Source of the DNA: Cephalopachus bancanus
Lineage: Eukaryota > Chordata > Mammalia > Primates > Tarsiidae
Reading direction: 5' to 3'
Length of the DNA stretch: 64,000 bases
Assembly: GCA_027257055.1 (NCBI GenBank)
Contig: JAPVLO010000887.1
Coordinates: 124,001 to 188,000 of the forward strand
In this document: in pieces, positions 36,069 through 49,640 of the stretch
Position numbering within the stretch: position 1 is the stretch's first letter
How the letters are laid out: each line of letters starts with the position of its first letter
Notes under the pieces: generated by a model
The model's input: only the letters and a program-made list of their open reading frames with translations
Told to the model about the DNA's origin: nothing
Databases searched by the model: none
Program-made: the position numbers and the translations under genes

Positions 36069-36574
36069 TTGAATGTGGATGGAGCGCTGTGTTTCCGAAG
36101 AGTCAAGTCTGTCCTACCTCTGCCACTGGAGTTCTTTATGGCCCTGCAGAATTCACAGTTTCCTCTATGAAATTCTGGGAGCGTTTTGCTCCCAGAGGCA
36201 TTCATTTGGCAGGGCAGTGAGTGCCCACTCCCTCCTAGCCCCTTGGGCCACATGCATACAAAGGTACACACTGGCCAGAATGTATTCTACAGGCCAAAAG
36301 TTGCAGGCACCGACAGAACGCCTTTTACAAGAAATGGATGCATAGAATGCCTCATGTTATGGAAAATGTTTGGATCCTGCAGTCTTCAAGCCACCTGTGT
36401 CCTTTAGGAAGGGCACTGTCAGACCACCATGGCCTGTCTCCTGGGGTGTAGGCGCTCAAGTTTTCCTGAAGCACAGGCCCAAGAAAGGCATGACAAAGCC
36501 ACCCTTAACCCTGTTCCGAATGTTGTGAATTATTGCCACTGACCAGGCTGTGTAAGTTAGTCAATGTCATTGTT
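36069..36574. other. Unassigned sequence
   Basis: No gene or repeat recognised. Confidence 0.45.
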
Positions 36575-36945
36575 TGTTATGAGTTGAATTGCATCCCCTC
36601 AAGGATATACTGACGTCACCACCCCCCATACCTCAGAATGGGACCTTATTTGAAGATAGGCTCTCTACCGTGTAGGGGAGGTGGGGATGTAGTCCAGGGT
36701 GACCAGCATCTTTATGACAAGAGGAAATTTGGACACAGACATGCACGTGGGGAAAACAAACCATATGAACCTGAAGACAGCCACCTCCAAGCCAAGAAGG
36801 GAGGCCTGGAACAGATTCTTCCTGCCAGCCCTAAGAAAGAACCAGCCCTACTGACATCTTGATTTCAGAACTGTGAGAGAATAAATTTCATTGAAGCCAT
36901 CCAACCTGTGGTACTTTGTCACAGTTGCCCTACGAAGCTAATACA
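36575..36945 (+). mobile_element. MLT1-type LTR (ERVL-MaLR)
   Basis: Sense MLT1: TTATGAGTTGAATTGCATCC, GACCTTATTTGAAGATAGG, GAGGAAATTTGGACACAGAC, ACATCTTGATTTCAGAACTG and TGTGGTACTTTGTCACAG are in order. Confidence 0.83.
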
Positions 36946-37112
36946 CTGTTATTCGTCTTTCCGATATATTTCAGTCCATGAAATGTACCCAGGATTTGTA
37001 CTGCAACTCAACTCAGGGAAATGGAGAGGAAAAAGAATATCATGATCTGGCTCATTTCCCGTTAGCCAAAAAAGAAAAAAACTGGTCTCTCCCAGCCCTT
37101 GGAAGTATTTTT

Positions 37113-37402
37113 TTTTTTTTTTTTTGAGTTGGAGTCTCACTCTGTCACCCAGACTGGAGTGCAGTGGCCACTCCCGGCCACCACAGCCTCGACCTGCTGG
37201 GCTTCGGCGATCCTTCCGCCTCAGCCTTCCAAGTAGCCGGAACTACAGGCACGCGCTACCACGCCCGGCTAATTTTTGATTTATTGTAGAGATGAGGTCT
37301 CGCCAAGTTGCCCGTGCGTGTCTCGAACCCGCTGGCTCAGGCAATCCACTCACCTCGGCCTCCCAAAGCGCTGGGATTACAGGCTGAGCCACCGAGCCCG
37401 GC
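37113..37402 (-). mobile_element. Alu, young lineage type
   Basis: CpG-rich full reverse dimer. Target duplications GGAAGTATTTTT (37101-37112) and GGAAGTATCTTT (37403-37414). Confidence 0.97.
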
Positions 37403-37591
37403 TGGAAGTATCTTTTTAAGATACCAAAGCTCGAGCTCCTGCCCAAGTCCATGGGGGCTGTGCTTGCCATCCCAGGCATCAATTGTCATTGCTCAGGTGG
37501 TGCTGGATGATACCCGAGACTGGCTCAGTATGGATGACTTGTGTAAGTAGCTCATGCTTTTTCTGGTAGATCAAGGAAGAGAAGGGCATGT

Positions 37592-38315
37592 GTGTGTGTT
37601 TGCCAGGGCTGTCATAACAAGGTACCACAAGCTGGGTGACTTAAACCACAGAAATGTATTGTCTCATAGTTCTGGAGACCAGAAGTCCCTGATCAAGGTG
37701 TGGGCAGGGCTGACTTCTTCTGAGGTCTGGGAGGGAGCATCTGTTCTGAGTCTCTCTCCTAGCTTCCAGTGGTTGCTGGCAGTCTCTGGTGTCCCTTGGC
37801 TTGTAGATGCATCACTCTCATCTCTGCCTTCATCTCCACATAGCCGTCTCCCTGTGTGCATCTCTGTGTGCAGGTTTCCCTTTTTAAAAGACACCAGTTA
37901 AGCTGGGCACGGTGGCTCACGCCTGTAATCTTAGCACTTTGAGAGGCTGAGCCTGCGGGTTTGAGGTCAGCCTGGGCAACTTGGCAAGACCTGATCTTTA
38001 AAATTAATTAGAAAAGGAATTAGCCAGGTGTGGTGCTGTGTGCCTGTGATTCCAGCTACTTGGAAGGCTGGGGCAGAAGGATCGCCTGAGTCCAGTAGGT
38101 TGAGGCTGTGGTGGCTGTGAGCATGCCACTGCACTCCAGCCTGAGCAACAGAGTGAGAGTCTGACTAAAAAAAAGAGACACCAGTCATATTGGATTCAAG
38201 CTTTACCCTAATGACCTCATCTTAACTTTGTTACATCTGCAAAGACCATATTTTTCACAGCATATTTTTCAACATGGATTTTTGGGGGATGCACTTGAAC
38301 TCATAATACCAATAC
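37592..38315 (-). mobile_element. MLT1-type LTR (ERVL-MaLR) split by an Alu
   Basis: Antisense: 37600-37900 (GCCAGGGCTGTCATAACAAG, GTCTCATAGTTCTGGAGACC, GGCTTGTAGATGCATCACTC), then 38172-38315 (GAGACACCAGTCATATTGGA, CCCTAATGACCTCATCTTAA). The LTR reads continuously across the Alu. Confidence 0.85.
37901..38171 (+). mobile_element. Alu, nested in MLT1
   Basis: Dimer AGCTGGGCACGGTGG to CTGACTAAAAAAAA. Target duplications AAAGACACCAGTTA (about 37887-37900) and AGAGACACCAGTCA (38173-38186). Confidence 0.95.
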
Positions 38316-39060
38316 CATGGATTAGGAGAGTCTGCTCTCTCACCTTAAGTAGTACCACCAGGTTGGGAAGAACTGCCAGGGTAGACTCAGTGGACTCCGT
38401 CTTTCTCAGCAGGGAAACCTCATTGAATGAAAGGAGAAACAGAGGCACAAAAGCAGATGGGTTTCCTGTTAGAAGTGGCCAGCTTGGCATCTTTGAGTTT
38501 TGTAGAGAGTTCAGTTGATTCCTTTCAGAAGTGTCTTCTTTGAAGTCTCTAGTTTTCTTTTCCATTTCCTTTTGGAAAGTTCCATCTATATTATTACTTC
38601 TAGCACAACTGATTACATGATTTACTTATAATTCAAAATTGATTTTTGGATATGGAGCTCCCCAAAGCTAAAAAAAAATGGTTACCAATGAATAAGTTAA
38701 ACACTTTGCCCATAGATAAGACTCTGTGATTTATAAGCAAAACCTGATTGGAAAATAAAATGCATCATATATTAGAATACAAGGGAGGTTCTTTTTGGGG
38801 GGCCTTTATGAACCAACCAGTGATCAGCCCTCTGGGGCTGTTGATCAGTATACATCCCCCCTTCAACCTCACCAAGCCCAGAAGAAGGCAAGATACCCAG
38901 TCAAAGAGGCCCTACTTGGTCAGTGACTTCTCTCAGTAGGCATGTTAAACCTAAAACCAGGGTGGGAAATTGATATTTGACACTGCTGTGTCTCTTTCAA
39001 TTGGATCAGTAGTGCTCACTAGAACCTTGCTCTCAACTGCCTATGATAAAAACCCAGCAG
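38316..39060. other. Unassigned sequence
   Basis: No gene or repeat recognised. Confidence 0.45.
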
Positions 39061-39282
39061 GATGTCTTCGTTTGTTTGAGTTGCTGTAACAAATTACTAT
39101 AAACTGGGTGGTTTATAAACAACAGAAATTTATTTCTCACAGTTTATGGTGGTTGAGAAGTCCAAGATCAAGCACCAGAAAACTCAGTGTCTGGTGAGGG
39201 CTGGTTTCTCATAGAAGGTGCCTTCTCACTGTGTCCTCACTTGATGGAAGGGGCAAGTGAGCTCTCTGGGGGTTTTTGTCCT

Positions 39283-39497
39283 TCTTTTTTTTTCTTTTTT
39301 TTGAATTGGAGTCTCACTCCATCACCCAGGCTGTTGTGCAGTGACACGCTCATGGCCACCTCAGTGACGACCTACTGGGCTCCAGCGATCCTTCTACCTC
39401 AGCCTTCCAAGTAGCTGGAACTACAAGCACACGCTACCACACCCGGCTAATTTTGTATTTATTGTGGAGATGAGGTCTCATCAAGCTGCCTGGGCTG
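39283..39497 (-). mobile_element. Alu, lineage type, 5' truncated
   Basis: Reverse right arm, linker TTTGTATTTATTGTGGAGATG, and part of the left arm ending CTGGGCTGGTCC, where the next Alu abuts. Confidence 0.93.
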
Positions 39498-39656
39498 GTC
39501 CTTTTTTTCTTTAGAGATAGGATCTCGCTCTGTTGCCTAGGCTAGAGTGCAAGGGGCTCACTGTAATCTTTAATTCCTGAGCTCAAACAATCCACTTCCA
39601 CTTACCTTGGCCTGCCAAAGTGCCGCGATTACGGGCTCGAGCCATTGTGCCCAGTC
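39498..39656 (-). mobile_element. Alu-related element, monomer-like
   Basis: T-rich start then GAGATAGGATCTCGCTCTGTTGCC to GAGCCATTGTGCCCAGTCCC. About 155 bases, with one arm only or with the centre deleted. Confidence 0.82.
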
Positions 39657-40039
39657 CCTTTTATAAGGGCATTAATTCCATTCATGTGGGCTCTACCCTC
39701 GTGACTTGATCACTTTCCAAAGGGCCCACCTCCTAACACCATCACATTGTGAGTTAGGTTTCAACATAGGAATTTGGGGGGGAACACAGACATTCAGACC
39801 ACAGCCACAGGACATTACAGCTTGGTAAAAGTAACACAGAAAATGATATTCCTTTATAACAGAGAAAAGTGCTCACCTCTCAACTTAGGGGTCATTGACT
39901 CTCAACTTTGACCCTGGTTTGTTCAGCGGAAATACTGATTGACAGACAAAATTGATGAGTTCCACAGCCTATATGTTTTGTGCCTAGGCCCAGCTGTGCT
40001 TTTTTGTGGGTGTTATAGTTTTACGTCTGAGCTTGAGTC

Positions 40040-40450
40040 TATCCAGCCAACACTGGCTGAGTACCTCTTGTAATCAGGCACGGTGCTGGGCATGGGGGGT
40101 ATAATGATAAGTGCAAGTTAGGTTTTTATAGTCTGATTGGGTAGGACAGGCCTGAACACAGCCAAAACCCTTGATCCAATATGGTCTGTTTAATAAATGT
40201 GCAAACCCAGTGTCACGGGAGCAGAGAGAAGGGTCTGATTCTGTTCCAGGGGACGAAGGAGGCCTAAGGACGGTGCTGACATTTCAGCTGGCCCTTTGAG
40301 GAAAAGTGGAGTTTTATCTAGAGGGAAGGCATAGGGTGTTTTTGGAATAAGAGAACAAATAGGTCAGGGCATGCTACTTGGTTACAGGTGCTCAGGGGAT
40401 CATGGGGTTTTTGCTGAACAGAGAATGATGAGGTAAGTCTGGGCTTTAGG
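40040..40450. repeat. Probable ancient interspersed repeat, family unknown
   Basis: 'AACACTGGCTGAGTACCTCT', 'CAGGCACGGTGCTGGGCATG', 'GACATTTCAGCTGGCCCTTTGAGG' resemble common old-repeat phrases (gagcacctactatgtgccaggcactg; tgacatttgagctgagacc). Too diverged to classify. Confidence 0.35.
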
Positions 40451-41645
40451 GGGGTTCCTTTGGGTAGTGGTGGGTCCAAGTCTCGGGTGAGCAAATCAGT
40501 GCACAGACCGGAGCAGAATTCAGGGCCTAGAAGGTGGTACCCAGGCTACCACCATTGTCCTTCCTCAGCTAATCTTAATACACATACTTGGGCCAGTGTG
40601 AACATCTGGGTCATTGAGGGAGGGATTCTGGTGGCCCTGTGTGGTCTTTGTTGAAGTGTTCAGGAAGTGGTTGTGGGGTGAGGGTTGGTACCTCATGGCA
40701 GAGATGTTCTCCCTAGGCTCGGTACACTTAGGAGTTTCTTCATCCCATGAATTGCAAAGGCATGGTTTAATTGTTCCACCCTGGGCAGCCTCTTGTGGGG
40801 CAGAACACGTGCTTGCTCACTTGCTTCTGGAAGCGAGTGGCTGAGGCTGACCTGTTCACTCTCCTGGAAGTGTGAACTGGGAATGATTATAGTTCAAGGA
40901 CCTGAGGCAGAGTGGTGTCTTTCATCAGTGACCCCAATTTTGCGTTTTTGGGACCACCCCTTTCCTCTTTTGCTCTGCTTTGAGTTTTCTTCCATCCTTC
41001 TGGCCACTCAGGAGAAAGTGCCGGATCCCAAGTGGACAGATAGGAGGAATCGCAGTGAATGAGACTCTTAGAACCGTGGCCCTAGCCTGTAACCGTGTGT
41101 TTGTTTTAGGTAGAAATATTGACTATGAGTACGAGAGGTCAAAGACATAATTACAACATGGTTTTGTTTTTCTTCTTTTCCTTTTCATGCAAATGTTGTC
41201 TTTTTGAGATAAGTGGTTATGAGCGTAGCCATAGTCTATGCTGTGTATAGTTCTGATGTATAAAACCATCTAGAATGGCTCAGATTACTGTTGAAGCTCA
41301 GTTAGGTGACTTCAAGGTTATGAAGCATAAGATGCGTGATCTTTAAGTACAAATCCGGTATGTCTTCCAAGTTTCTTTTCTTCTTATTTTTTTAATTGGA
41401 GATAAGGAGTGTCTGAATTTCAGCTTAGCTTGCTGCCAGTTTTGTGGTTTCTTAACCAGGCTGAGTAATTTTTAGCTGCGCTTTGCATCCCTTAGAAACC
41501 CCCCTGATTCCTGATTCTGAGATATGAGGCTCAGAAAGCTTTGTCATGGGAAGCTATGAATTAGGAACCATGAAGTCAAATCTAACAACCGTGGCTGGTC
41601 CTGGATGCAGGGTTATCTGTCTTGAGTGGCTTTGAAGTTGAACAT
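40451..41645. other. Unassigned sequence
   Basis: No gene or repeat recognised. Short ORFs only. Confidence 0.45.
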
Positions 41646-41660
41646 CAACATATATTTTTA

Positions 41661-41966
<306 letters not shown>

Positions 41967-42127
41967 CAACATACATTTTTAAAATGACAGTTGCTTAATT
42001 AGGTGGAGAGGTGATTTCCTTCACACTAAATGGATGACAAGTACTGGGTAAAGTTTCTCTTTTTCCCATGTACAAACTCACTGAATTTCAATTCTTATGA
42101 TGCATGCTATTTAATAAATGGTCATGG

Positions 42128-42411
42128 ACTGGGCGTGGTGGCTCAAGCCTGTAATCCCAGCGCTTTAGGAGGCCGAGGTTAGAGAATTGCCTGAGCTCAG
42201 GGGTTCGAGACCCGCTAGGGCAACTTGGTAAGACATTGTCTCTACAATATATCAAAAAATTAGCTGGATGTAGTAGCACACACCTATAGTTCGGACTACT
42301 TGAAAGGCTGAGGCAGAAGGATCGCTTGAGCCCAGTAGGTCAGCGCTCGGGTGACCGTGAGCATGCCACTGCACTCCAGCCTGGGCAGCACAGTGAGACT
42401 CTGACTCAAAA
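42128..42411 (+). mobile_element. Alu, lineage type
   Basis: Dimer CTGGGCGTGGTGGCTC to CTGACTCAAAAATAAATAAAT. Target duplications AATAAATGGTCATGGA (42112-42127) and AATAAATGGTGATGGA (about 42423-42438). Confidence 0.95.
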
Positions 42412-42439
42412 ATAAATAAATAAATAAATGGTGATGGAC

Positions 42440-43330
42440 TGAGTTTTCACCCTTTTGGGAAGGTCAGGAAAGTCTACATGATTTTAAGTATCTTGTATTT
42501 TCTAATACTGGTCCTGGTTGACTCAGACACGATGCAGTAGAATCCAGAAGTTCTAAAATCAAACTCAGTTCTTGATTAAATATTGAAATATTTGTCTTAA
42601 TCCACCTTGAAGTAGCCAGGAAGGCCTAGTTCATAAATCACTGAACGATATCCCAGAGAAGTCCCAGAGTAAATGAAGGTGTGTTTACTCTTCAGACACC
42701 TGAAAGGTGAGCTTTGAAGCAGGTGAATGACTGGCTCACAGATTGGAGCTGCTACCGATCTCAATAAGTGTATTCTTCTCCTTTAAGAGAAGCCATTGCA
42801 GAATTTTTAATTAATTCTTCAAGAGGACTCATTACTGGGATGGAGAAAGAGCTCATTATAGTAATGGCTTCTCATCCGTTCTGTGAGTTGGTGTCGCAGT
42901 CCCTTGGGCCCAGCTAAGCCGTCATTCCAGTATCTCTTTTATTGATCTGAAACCCACTCACTACCTTTGTTGTTAGAATAATTATCTAGTGATGTCACAT
43001 CCAGTAAAAATTGTACTATTTTTAAAGGTCTGTAAATGTATATATGGACGCATATACAGATACCAGCCAAATAAACGAATGTGCTTATATGTGGACATTG
43101 GTGGACAACATTTTGTCATCACTAAAATACCAAACCTGTGGTTTTGGATCTTGGGTGTTCTCCTTCTGCGTCACTAGCACATGGAGGGAGATGGTGGAGG
43201 CACATGGACCCCGGCTGAGCTTGACCACCATCTGGAGGGGAACAGCAGAGGTCTACACCCAGGACCAGAGCCCCTCACAGGGGCGTTTTCCATCTGTGGA
43301 ACCTGGAAGAATAGGGTGCAGGCTTACTGT
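42440..43330. other. Unassigned sequence
   Basis: No gene or repeat recognised. ORFs at 42989-43412 show no domain. Confidence 0.45.
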
Positions 43331-43334
43331 CTTG

Positions 43335-43790
43335 GGGGTTGTATTGGTTTCTGGGTGCTGCTGTAACAAAGCACCACAAACTGGGTGGCTTAAAACCTGT
43401 ACTGTCCCCTAGTTTTGCAGGCCAGAAGTCCAAAATCAAGGTGTCAGCAGGGCTATGCTCCCTCTGAAACCTTTAGGGGAGGGTCCTTCCTGTGTCTTCC
43501 AGCTTTTGATAGTGGCTGGCCATCTTGATATTCCTAGCTTGTAGATGCATCACTTCAGTCTCTGCCTCGGTTGTCACGTGGCCTCCCTGCGTGTCTCTGT
43601 CTTCCCACGGCTGTTTTCTTGTAGGGACACCAGTCATCTTAGAGTATGGGCTCACCCTACTTCAGTTCGCCCTCATCTTACTTTAATTACATCTGCAGTG
43701 ACCCTTTTTTCAAATAAGGTCTCCTTTGGAGATACTGCAGAGTAGGACTTCAACATGTCATTTTTGGGGACTCAGTTCTCCCCACAGCAG
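43335..43790 (-). mobile_element. MLT1-type LTR (ERVL-MaLR)
   Basis: Antisense: TTGGTTTCTGGGTGCTGCTG, AGCACCACAAACTGGGTGG, AGCTTGTAGATGCATCACTT, GACACCAGTCATCTTAGAG, CTTTAATTACATCTGCAGTG. Nearly complete. Confidence 0.85.
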
Positions 43791-44630
43791 TGGTCATGCC
43801 TCATGCCATCCCACCTCCCCCTTTCTTAACCCGATTCCCCTGGTGTTCTCCAGGGTAGCTGTGTGGCCACACATGACTGTGCCCACTGGTCATTTAGACA
43901 CTTCTGCAGGGCAGCTGAAGAAATTCTTTGACCCTAATAAAACTAATGTGTAAATACATCAGAGCTGCAAGGGCAGTGTTCCGGAAAGTTCTGTATAACT
44001 GTAGTTCCTGATAAACGGAAGCTTGTTTAAGCAGTAAGATCAAAAGCCAGACGCAGAAGTTGGAATTAACATGTTGGACTTTTTAGCCCCTCCTTTTTTT
44101 TTTTTTTTTTTTGCCAGTAGTCTGCAAAATGTCCTCCTAACTGAAGGGCAGCTTTGAGTAAATGAAGCACGACTTGATCTGGGTTGTCATAAACGGTCTC
44201 TCCCTCAGGAGGTGATTTCATGTGTTTGCGGACTCAGGGGTACAGGCGTCTCCTCTAATGTGCAGATGGCATAGTGTGGGATGCAGGGTGGCTTTCTTTC
44301 GGTTTGAGAACCTGCTTGTGAGCAACAGGCTTTTCCACCTGGCAGAGCAGCAGGAACGCTGTGGAGAGGCCCTGCTCTGGTAGGGATGTTGGCTAGGAGC
44401 CACTTGCTCTGGTCCCTGGAATCTCTGATTTAAACATCAAAGGTTAATACAGCAAGGTCCAAAAGACTGCCAGGGGCAAAGCCCAGCCCTGTTCTAGCTA
44501 TGGGGGTAGGGACAGGAAGAGAAGCAGTTTTGCCCCCTTGCATCTTCAGTGCCTAGATTCCAAAGGCCTTTCCATGGAGACTTTGCCATTTCCTCGGAAG
44601 AGAATTATTCCCCAGGCAAATGTTGGGTTT
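43791..44630. other. Unassigned sequence
   Basis: No gene recognised. A run of about 19 T's at 44094-44112 is not attached to an Alu or other element I can identify. Confidence 0.45.
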
Positions 44631-44894
44631 TTTTTGGGAGTCAGGGTGTCACTCTGTACCACAGCCTCCAACTCCTGGGCCCGAGCGATTTTTCCTAACT
44701 CAGCCTCCTGAGTTGCTGGGCTTACAGGCGTGTACCACCATACCCGGCTTATTTTACAATTTTGTGTAGAGACGGGGGGTGGGGAGGGTCTCGCTATGTT
44801 GCTCAGGCTGGTCTTGAACTCCTGGGCTCAAGCGTTCCTCTTGCCTCAGCCTTACAAAGTGCTGGGATTATAGGTGTGAGCCACCGTGCCCAAC
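44631..44894 (-). mobile_element. Alu, older J-like, internally deleted
   Basis: Reverse element where CACTCTGTACCACAGCCTCC joins two right-arm parts (about 45 bases missing). A G-rich GACGGGGGGTGGGGAGGG sits at the left-arm start. Confidence 0.92.
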
Positions 44895-45880
44895 GTCTTT
44901 GGCTCTTTCAGGGAAATGTTAAGCCAACCAAACATCCGCTCAGAAATGTTCTATCTTTGGAAGTTTCAGCTTGTGGTAGGTGAAGCTTTGACCTTGGAAT
45001 TTCCTTTCTTGGAGGCGGGCTTCATGTGGTAAACAGGCGATAAGCTGGGTGTCATGTCACGGAGTTCATCCCTTGGAGACGGACTTAGGCCCCTAAAGGG
45101 TCAGCTTACAGTAGCAGACTTGATGGTAGAGAGCCAGTTTCGCATCCTAATTAGAGTCCCCACACCAGAACTAGCTTCATAATTAAGAGTCCCAGGTAAT
45201 GAGCACGTGTATATCCATTGGTTCCGTTTATGCTGGGAAAACAGACTCATAAACAAGCGAACCAAACAGAAACTGGAATTTTATTTTGGGGAAAAAAAAT
45301 CCAAATTCTGTTACATGAGACAGTAAGAGTAACTTGAAGCCACAAAGGGTCTCTTTCTTTCAGGCAAATCTACTCTTCCATGGCCATGCAATATGATAGA
45401 ACAGCTTCTTGCATCTTTTTTGTTGAGAATTTGCTGACATAAATCAGACAAGCTTAGGATTTACTTCATAATAAATCAAGAACTCTAAGCAAGGACTTTT
45501 CTTCTAATCTAAAAAAAAAAAGGCCACTTGTACCATTTAAATGTGGAAATGCTTTGGTGAGTGGAGCAAGTTATTCTCTGGGGATTTAGAAAAAAAATAA
45601 CAGTCTGGTTTCTAAGGCTGCATGAGTCTGGAAGGTAAATGATTTACCCAGCAGACTCAGATTTGACTAAAAACAAACTAATTTATGGTGGCAAGATAGA
45701 TCCAGTCTGTTTGCTAGGTCTTTTGTTTGTTTTTTTGTTTGCATGCTTGCTTGAAGGCAGACAAGTCAAATTAAACAATAATTACTGGCTTGGAGGGGGA
45801 GCAGATGGATTGGGTTAGTTTCTGTGCCACTTTCTCTCATTTCCACCCATGTGCTCCAGTTTTGGCCTCTGTATGCGTTA
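44895..45880. other. Unassigned sequence
   Basis: No gene or repeat recognised. AT-rich towards 45.3-45.8 kb. Confidence 0.45.
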
Positions 45881-45884
45881 TCTA

Positions 45885-46400
45885 TTGATTGCTATGTAAC
45901 AAATCACCCCAAACTCAGCCGGTAAAAACTACCAACATTGATTATTTCACGGTTCTGAGCGTCAGGAATCCAGGTGCAGCTGGCTGCGTGGCTCTGGCTC
46001 AGGGTCTCATGCTCATGAGGTCATAGTCCAGATGTCAGCCTGGGCTGCTGTCTCTGAGAACTCGTCTGGGGTTGGAGGGCCAATTCCAAGCTCACTCTAC
46101 GTGTGGCTATATGTGCGGGGGGGGGGGCGCACCATCATTTGCACCATATTCTCTTAGTCCTATAGACCAACCTGGTAAATACGGGGCAGGACTCTCCCGG
46201 AGTGTGGAGGCCAGGAGGCAGGGCCCATTAGTGTTGTCTAAGAAGGGGTCTGTCACAGCCCTCTTTATCTTGTACACCTGTACATGGGCATCTTGGTTAG
46301 AGAAAAACTTCTCTGAGTCCACCATCTACCAGGAAATGCTAGAAAAATGACTTGTTTACATAGCCACGTCTATGGCCTATCTTTGGGGCCACCAGCGCCC
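45885..46400 (-). mobile_element. Probable old LTR (MaLR/MLT-like), antisense
   Basis: 'GTTATCTATTGATTGCTATG', 'AACAAATCACCCCAAACTCA', 'CACGGTTCTGAGCGTCAGG', 'GGCTCAGGGTCTCATGCTC', 'CCATATTCTCTTAGTCC' and 'GAGGCCAGGAGGCAGGG' follow a common mammalian LTR-like repeat. The subfamily is not certain. A G9 run lies at 46118-46128. Confidence 0.6.
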
Positions 46401-46668
46401 CCATGTAGAGACTCTCCCTTGAATATATAGCAGTTAATTAGGGGATATGACATACTTATTTTTTGCTCTTAGTTGTATTCTTGAACAGAGCAAGTTTTCC
46501 TTTCCATCAAATACAAATAGTGATTGAGCCCCGGATGGACAATCCTCCTTAGCTCCTTTCTCCACTATAAATTCCTGCTAATCTTCCAGTTCACTTAAAA
46601 ACTGCTACTGCCTCTCCCCGGGCCTCTGCCCCAAAACACTTAGGAAATGTTGGCTTTTCTCTCTCTCT

Positions 46669-48339
<1,671 letters not shown>

Positions 48340-48790
48340 CTTTCCATTCCAGGTTCCTGTCCAGGCCACCAGGTTACCTTTAGTCATCCTATCTCCTTAT
48401 TCTCCTCTGGTCTGTGACGTATTTTCAGACTTTCCTTGTATTTGATGGCCCTTGATAGTTGTAAGGAGTACTGGTCAGGTGTTTTATAGAATGCTCTTCT
48501 ATTTGGGTTTGTCTGGGGTGAGGGGTTCTGGGGAGGAAGACCCCAGAGGTGTGAAGTGCCCTTCTCATCACATCATATCAAGGGTAAGTACTGTCAGTGT
48601 GATTTACCACTGTTGATGTTGGCCTGGACCACTTGGTTAAGGTCGTGGGTGCTGGCCTTCTCCACCTTGAAGTTAATGTTTTCCTCTTCTATACACTATT
48701 CTTTCAAAGTCCATACTCAAGGGTGGGGGAAGCATGTTAAGCTTCTCTTCCTGGAGGTTGTTTATTTTTTGTTTTACATTAAAATATACC
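48340..48790 (-). mobile_element. Old L1 3' UTR (L1M type), antisense
   Basis: 'GGCCCTTGATAGTTGTAAGG', 'GGTGTTTTATAGAATGCTC', 'TTTGGGTTTGTCTGGGGTGA', 'CTTCTCATCACATCATATCA' and 'TTGATGTTGGCCTGGACCAC' match the antisense L1M 3' UTR. Homologous to 23215-23420. Confidence 0.72.
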
Positions 48791-49072
48791 CATGTAGATT
48801 TATTCACCCCTCTCTTGATAGAAATAAAGGACTTTTCTTAGAATGTGGGCCCTTTAATAAACCATTCCCAATGGCACACCCTCTACAATGCTGTTCTCTT
48901 AGAAGTGGAGTGGGAATTTAAAGAGATTTGTGAAACCATCCCAATGTGGAATCCATCTAGAATTTTATTTTCTTAAATCTTTTGACCATTGTTCAACCAG
49001 TGTGACAGTATGTTTTTGTTTGGTAGTCTATCTTGGTTAAATCTATAACAAAGCATTCAAAGTGGTTTTGGG

Positions 49073-49333
49073 GCCAGGCACAGTGGCTCATGCCTGTAAT
49101 CCCTGCACTTTGCTTGAGCCCAGGTGTTCAAGACAAACCTGGGCAGCATAGTGAGACCATGTCTTTACAAAAAATCAAAAAATTAGCCAGGCGTGGTGGC
49201 ACGCACCTGTAGTCCCAGTTACTTGGGAGATTGAGGTGGAAGGATCACCTGAGCCCAAGTGGTAGAGGCTGCAGTAAGCCTTGATCGTGTCACTGCACTC
49301 CAGCCTGGGTAACAGAGTGAGACCATGATTCAG
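49073..49333 (+). mobile_element. Alu, older J-like, left arm shortened
   Basis: GGCCAGGCACAGTGGCTC to ACCATGATTCAG. In the left arm GCACTTTGCTTGAGCCC skips about 25 bases of the usual GGGAGGCCGAGG region. Confidence 0.93.
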
Positions 49334-49349
49334 TATATTTATATATAAA

Positions 49350-49640
49350 AGTTAGGTGCAGTGGCTCACGCCTGTAATTCCAACACCTTGGGAGGTGGAG
49401 GCGAGAGGATTGCCTGAGTCCAGGGGTTCGAGACCAGCCTGGGCAACTTGCCGAGATCTCATTTCTATGATAAATCAAAAAATTAGCTGGGTGTAGTGGC
49501 ACACACCTGTGGTTTTAGCTACTTGGAAGACTGAGGCGGAAGCATCACCTGAGCCCAGCAGTTTGAGGCTGCAGTGACCGTGAGCGTGCCACTGCAATCC
49601 AGCCTAGGCAACAGAGTGAGATTCCGACTTAAAAAAAAAA
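49350..49640 (+). mobile_element. Alu, lineage type, tandem with previous
   Basis: Dimer GTTAGGTGCAGTGGCTC to CCGACTTAAAAAAAA with the TGATAAATCAAAAAATTAG linker. It lies about 17 bases after the previous Alu in the same orientation. Confidence 0.94.

Larger units (their letters stand above)
39063..39800 (-). mobile_element. MLT1-type LTR (ERVL-MaLR) split by two Alus
   Basis: Antisense: 39063-39282 (GTTTGAGTTGCTGTAACAAA, AACAGAAATTTATTTCTCAC, GTGTCTGGTGAGGGCTGG) and 39657-39800 (CTTTTATAAGGGCATTAATTC, CACCTCCTAACACCATCAC, AATTTGGGGGGG). The younger MLT1A-like end pattern is visible. Confidence 0.85.

Noticed and set aside
46118..46128. G9 run as a G-quadruplex candidate
   Set aside because: A single G run with no three further G tracts nearby does not make a standard quadruplex.
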